From Stenotrophomonas sp. SAU14A_NAIMI4_8 (GTDB lineage Bacteria; Pseudomonadota; Gammaproteobacteria; Xanthomonadales; Xanthomonadaceae), in assembly GCF_003086695.1 (NCBI RefSeq), contig NZ_CP025999.1, forward strand, positions 1,414,820-1,478,819: DNA of 64,000 bases, in the 5' to 3' direction. The translations under genes were made by a program, and so were the position numbers. Shown piece by piece: positions 61,662 to 64,000 of the stretch (the first letter of the stretch is position 1; each line of letters opens with the position of its first letter). The notes under the pieces were generated by a model. The model did not search any database, was not told the DNA's origin, and saw only the letters and a list, made by a program, of their open reading frames with translations.

Positions 61662-62425
61662 GGGTTGGACGTCTCGGTGGCCATGGCGGCGATCTGGGCG
61701 CTGGTCAGGCCGAAGCGGCGCTCACGGCTGGCATAGGCGTCCAGCGCCTGTTGCAGCAGGGCGGCGTCGAAATCCGGCCACAGCGCTTCGGTGAACCACA
61801 GCTCGGTATACGCCAGCTGCCACAGCAGGAAATTGCTGATCCGGGTATCGCCACCGGTACGGATGAACAGATCCGGCGGCGGCAGGTCGGCCAGGGCGAC
61901 CTGGCGGCCCAGCAGCGCTTCGTCTATCTGCTCGGGCAACAGGCGGCCGGCGGCCACTTCCACCGCCAGCGCGCGGGCGGCACGGGCGATGTCCTGGCGC
62001 CCGCCGTAGCTGGCGGCGATGGACAGGGTCAGGGTGGTGTTGTCGGCGGTGCGCTGTTCGGCCAGCTGCATGCGGCTGACCAGCCCGGCGCCGAAGCGCT
62101 CGCGTTCGCCGATGAAGCGCACGCGCACGCCGCGCCGATGCAGCTCGTCCACTTCGCGATCGAGCGCGCCGAGGAAGAGCTTCATCAGGGCATCGACTTC
62201 GTCCTGCGGCCGGCCCCAGTTCTCGCTGGAAAACGCGAACAGGGTCAGCGCCGGAATGCCCAGTTCAAGGCAGCGCTCGATGGTGCGGTTGACCGCGCGG
62301 GCGCCGGCGCGGTGGCCGATGACGCGCGGACGACGGCGCTGCTGTGCCCAGCGCCCGTTGCCATCCATGATGATGGCAACGTGGCGGGGCAGGGCGGCCG
62401 GCAGATGTGGCGGGACTGAAGGCAT
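61658..62425 (-). CDS. uppS: Undecaprenyl diphosphate synthase
   Basis: A 255-aa cis-prenyltransferase building the C55 carrier for peptidoglycan and O-antigen. The catalytic Asp is D21 in IIMDGNGRWAQ. RVIGHRAGARAVNRTIERCL and LFAFSSENWGRP follow, and the C-terminal RTGGDTRISNFLLWQLAYTE is intact. The ATG at 62425 is five bases after the frr stop. It overlaps cdsA. Confidence 0.97.
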   Translation of the reverse strand: MPSVPPHLPAALPRHVAIIMDGNGRWAQQRRRPRVIGHRAGARAVNRTIERCLELGIPALTLFAFSSENWGRPQDEVDALMKLFLGALDREVDELHRRGVRVRFIGERERFGAGLVSRMQLAEQRTADNTTLTLSIAASYGGRQDIARAARALAVEVAAGRLLPEQIDEALLGRQVALADLPPPDLFIRTGGDTRISNFLLWQLAYTELWFTEALWPDFDAALLQQALDAYASRERRFGLTSAQIAAMATETSNP

Positions 62426-62430
62426 CGACT

Positions 62431-62985
62431 TCAGACCGACAGCAGTTCCTTTTCCTTGTCGGCCACGACTTTGTCGACATCCTTGATGTTGCTGTCGGTC
62501 AGCTTCTGGATGTCGTCTTCGCCGCGCTTCTTTTCGTCTTCGCTGATCGCCTTGTCCTTGACCAGCTTGGCGATTTCCTTGTTCGCATCCTGGCGGATAT
62601 TGCGGATGGCGATCTTGGCGCCTTCGCCTTCCTTCTGCACCTGCTTGGCCAGTTCCTTGCGACGCTCTTCGGTCGGCGGCGGCATGTTGATGCGGATCGC
62701 GGTGCCCAGGGTGTTCGGGGTGAACTCGGCGTTGTACAGGCCCTTCTCGATCTCCTTGATCATGCTCTTGTCGAAGGGCGTGACCAGCAGGGAGTGGGCG
62801 TCGGCATTGGAAATGGACGCGACCTGGTTCAGCGGGGTGCTGGCATTGCCGTAGGCATTGACCGTCACGCGGTCCAGCAGCGCCGGCGTGGCGCGGCCGG
62901 TGCGGATGGAGGTGAGGGTGTGCTTCAGAGCGTCGATGCTCTTGGCCATGCGCGTCTGCGCGTTGTTCTTGATGTCGTTGAGCAT
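62431..62985 (-). CDS. frr: Ribosome recycling factor
   Basis: A 184-aa two-domain protein that splits the post-termination ribosome with EF-G. The three-helix bundle begins MLNDIKNNAQTRMAKSIDAL. Conserved SIRTGRATPALLDRV, PLNQVASISNADAHSL and the C-terminal IRQDANKEIAKLVKDKAISE are all present. A perfect TATAAT lies 34 bp upstream, so it can be transcribed separately from pyrH. Confidence 0.97.
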   Translation of the reverse strand: MLNDIKNNAQTRMAKSIDALKHTLTSIRTGRATPALLDRVTVNAYGNASTPLNQVASISNADAHSLLVTPFDKSMIKEIEKGLYNAEFTPNTLGTAIRINMPPPTEERRKELAKQVQKEGEGAKIAIRNIRQDANKEIAKLVKDKAISEDEKKRGEDDIQKLTDSNIKDVDKVVADKEKELLSV

Positions 62986-63018
62986 CGCCCGGGTCCTGGA
63001 TGTAACTGGAATCGGGCG

Positions 63019-63024
63019 ATTATA
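63019..63024 (-). promoter_or_regulatory. frr -10 element
   Basis: TATAAT on the minus strand, 34 bp before the frr ATG. The -35 region is not well conserved. It probably drives frr-uppS-cdsA-dxr-rseP-bamA. Confidence 0.6.
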
Positions 63025-63082
63025 GGCGAATACGGGACGCTGCCGGGCCTGGATCGGCCCGGGGCCCGGTTGCCGCTCAGGC

Positions 63083-63811
63083 TCAGGCCGGGTCGCGGCC
63101 CTGCACCAGGGTGCCGATGTTGGCGCCGTTGAGGATCTTCAGCAGTTCGCCCGGCTGGCCCATGTCGAACACGCGCATCGGCAGGTCGCTGTCGCGGGCC
63201 AGGGCGAAGGCGGCGGTATCCATCACTTCCAGGCCGCGACGGATCACTTCGTCGTAGCTCAGGCTGTCAAAGCGCACCGCGTCGCTGTACTTGTTCGGGT
63301 CCTTGTCGTACACGCCATCCACCTTGGTTGCCTTCAGCAGCAGGTCGGCGCCGATCTCGATGGCGCGCAGGGCAGCACCCGAATCGGTGGTGAAGAACGG
63401 GCTGCCGACGCCGGCGGCGAAGATCACCAGACGGCCCTTTTCCAGGTGGCGGATGGCGCGGCGACGGATGTAGTCCTCGCACACGTCGTTGATCTTGATG
63501 GCGCTCATCACGCGGGCCTTGGCGCCCAGCTTTTCCAGCGCGTCCTGCATGGCCAGGGCGTTGATGACCGTGGCCAGCATGCCCATCTGGTCACCGGTGA
63601 CGCGGTCCATGCCGCCTGCGGCCAGGCCGGCGCCACGGAAGATGTTGCCGCCGCCGATCACCAGGGCCACTTCGGCACCGGCCTGCTGGGCCTCGATGAC
63701 TTCACGGGCCAGGCGGTTGATGATCTTCGGGTCGATGCCGTAGTCCTCATCTCCCATCAGCGCCTCCCCGGACAGTTTCAGAAGGATGCGGCGATAGGCG
63801 AGCTTGGACAT
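63083..63811 (-). CDS. pyrH: UMP kinase
   Basis: A 242-aa bacterial hexameric UMP kinase making UDP. The ATP-site [16 protein letters not shown] opens the protein, and [29 protein letters not shown] and [18 protein letters not shown] follow. The ATG at 63811 gives the conserved [15 protein letters not shown]; longer upstream reading adds non-family sequence. It precedes frr by 97 bp. The usual upstream neighbours rpsB and tsf would lie beyond the window. Confidence 0.97.
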   Translation of the reverse strand: MSKLAYRRILLKLSGEALMGDEDYGIDPKIINRLAREVIEAQQAGAEVALVIGGGNIFRGAGLAAGGMDRVTGDQMGMLATVINALAMQDALEKLGAKARVMSAIKINDVCEDYIRRRAIRHLEKGRLVIFAAGVGSPFFTTDSGAALRAIEIGADLLLKATKVDGVYDKDPNKYSDAVRFDSLSYDEVIRRGLEVMDTAAFALARDSDLPMRVFDMGQPGELLKILNGANIGTLVQGRDPA

Positions 63812-63842
63812 GAGGACCTCGGGTGCGTGGAAATCGCGGGCG

Positions 63843-63871
63843 ATTCTACGCGCATGCAGCGCGCGGCCAAA
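63843..63871 (-). promoter_or_regulatory. Possible pyrH promoter
   Basis: On the minus strand TTTGGC (63866-63871), a 17-bp spacer and TAGAAT (63843-63848), 31 bp before the pyrH start. The rest of the window to 64000 shows no supportable gene. Confidence 0.5.
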
Positions 63872-64000
63872 GCGTTTTGTGCGCTGCGGCGCGATTTGGC
63901 GTGATCCCCCGGCCCGGGCCAGGGGATCCATTCAGCCAAGCTCGAGGCCTGCAGTCGCCGACAGCTCATCATGCCCCAGTTCGCCAGGCGAGCGGGCGAT

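Overview
The window is high-GC gammaproteobacterial chromosome, most likely the Stenotrophomonas maltophilia group (Xanthomonadaceae). Three things point there: the gene order, a 30S protein bTHX gene, and dozens of GTAG-ended short palindromes of the kind known as SMAG elements. No phage, integrase, insertion sequence, CRISPR or tRNA/rRNA gene was seen. About 55 protein genes are called.

Layout. 10-3640: secreted M28 peptidase, gltX and the zinc regulator zur. 3737-8167: an unknown protein, then a TetR-controlled drug-efflux operon (tetR-emrB-emrA type, minus strand). 8173-10918: a His-rich TonB receptor diverging from a MerC-domain membrane protein, with a Zur-like operator between them, so zur probably controls this pair. 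11029-14790: bTHX, a lipoprotein phosphodiesterase, and an alkylation-repair operon (Ada-AlkA fusion plus ogt). 15338-19047: ClpP-like lipoprotein, DUF4019 and MAPEG proteins, a UbiH/UbiM-type hydroxylase behind an FNR-type box, and an S4 protein. 19306-27509: deaD, then three cyclic-di-GMP genes with rluF among them. 27749-41934: accessory transporters, hydrolases, an ABC exporter, LysR and PadR regulators, DUF proteins, a cyclophilin, and an orphan propeptide-like protein. 42489-45074: intracellular PHB depolymerase, a methyltransferase and a HemJ/CopD-type protein.

45270-63811 (all minus strand) is the conserved envelope block. In transcription order it runs pyrH, frr, uppS, cdsA, dxr, rseP, bamA, lpxD, fabZ, lpxA, lpxB, rnhB, dnaE, an extra lipoprotein gene, accA. 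It supplies undecaprenyl and CDP-diacylglycerol precursors, isoprenoids, outer-membrane protein assembly, lipid A, the replicative polymerase and malonyl-CoA. Many of its genes overlap by four bases. skp is not between bamA and lpxD; that gap holds a terminator and a structured repeat.

The most unusual content is between genes. There are oriented, never-perfect palindromes built on GGGGTCGGATCC, with compensating inner stems. SMAG elements supply the TAG stop codon of four genes. A 41-bp tandem SMAG array follows one gene. A roughly 210-bp tandem array next to phaZ carries a 25-bp copy of phaZ coding sequence. Two copies of a roughly 100-bp element can fold as a three-way junction with covarying arms.
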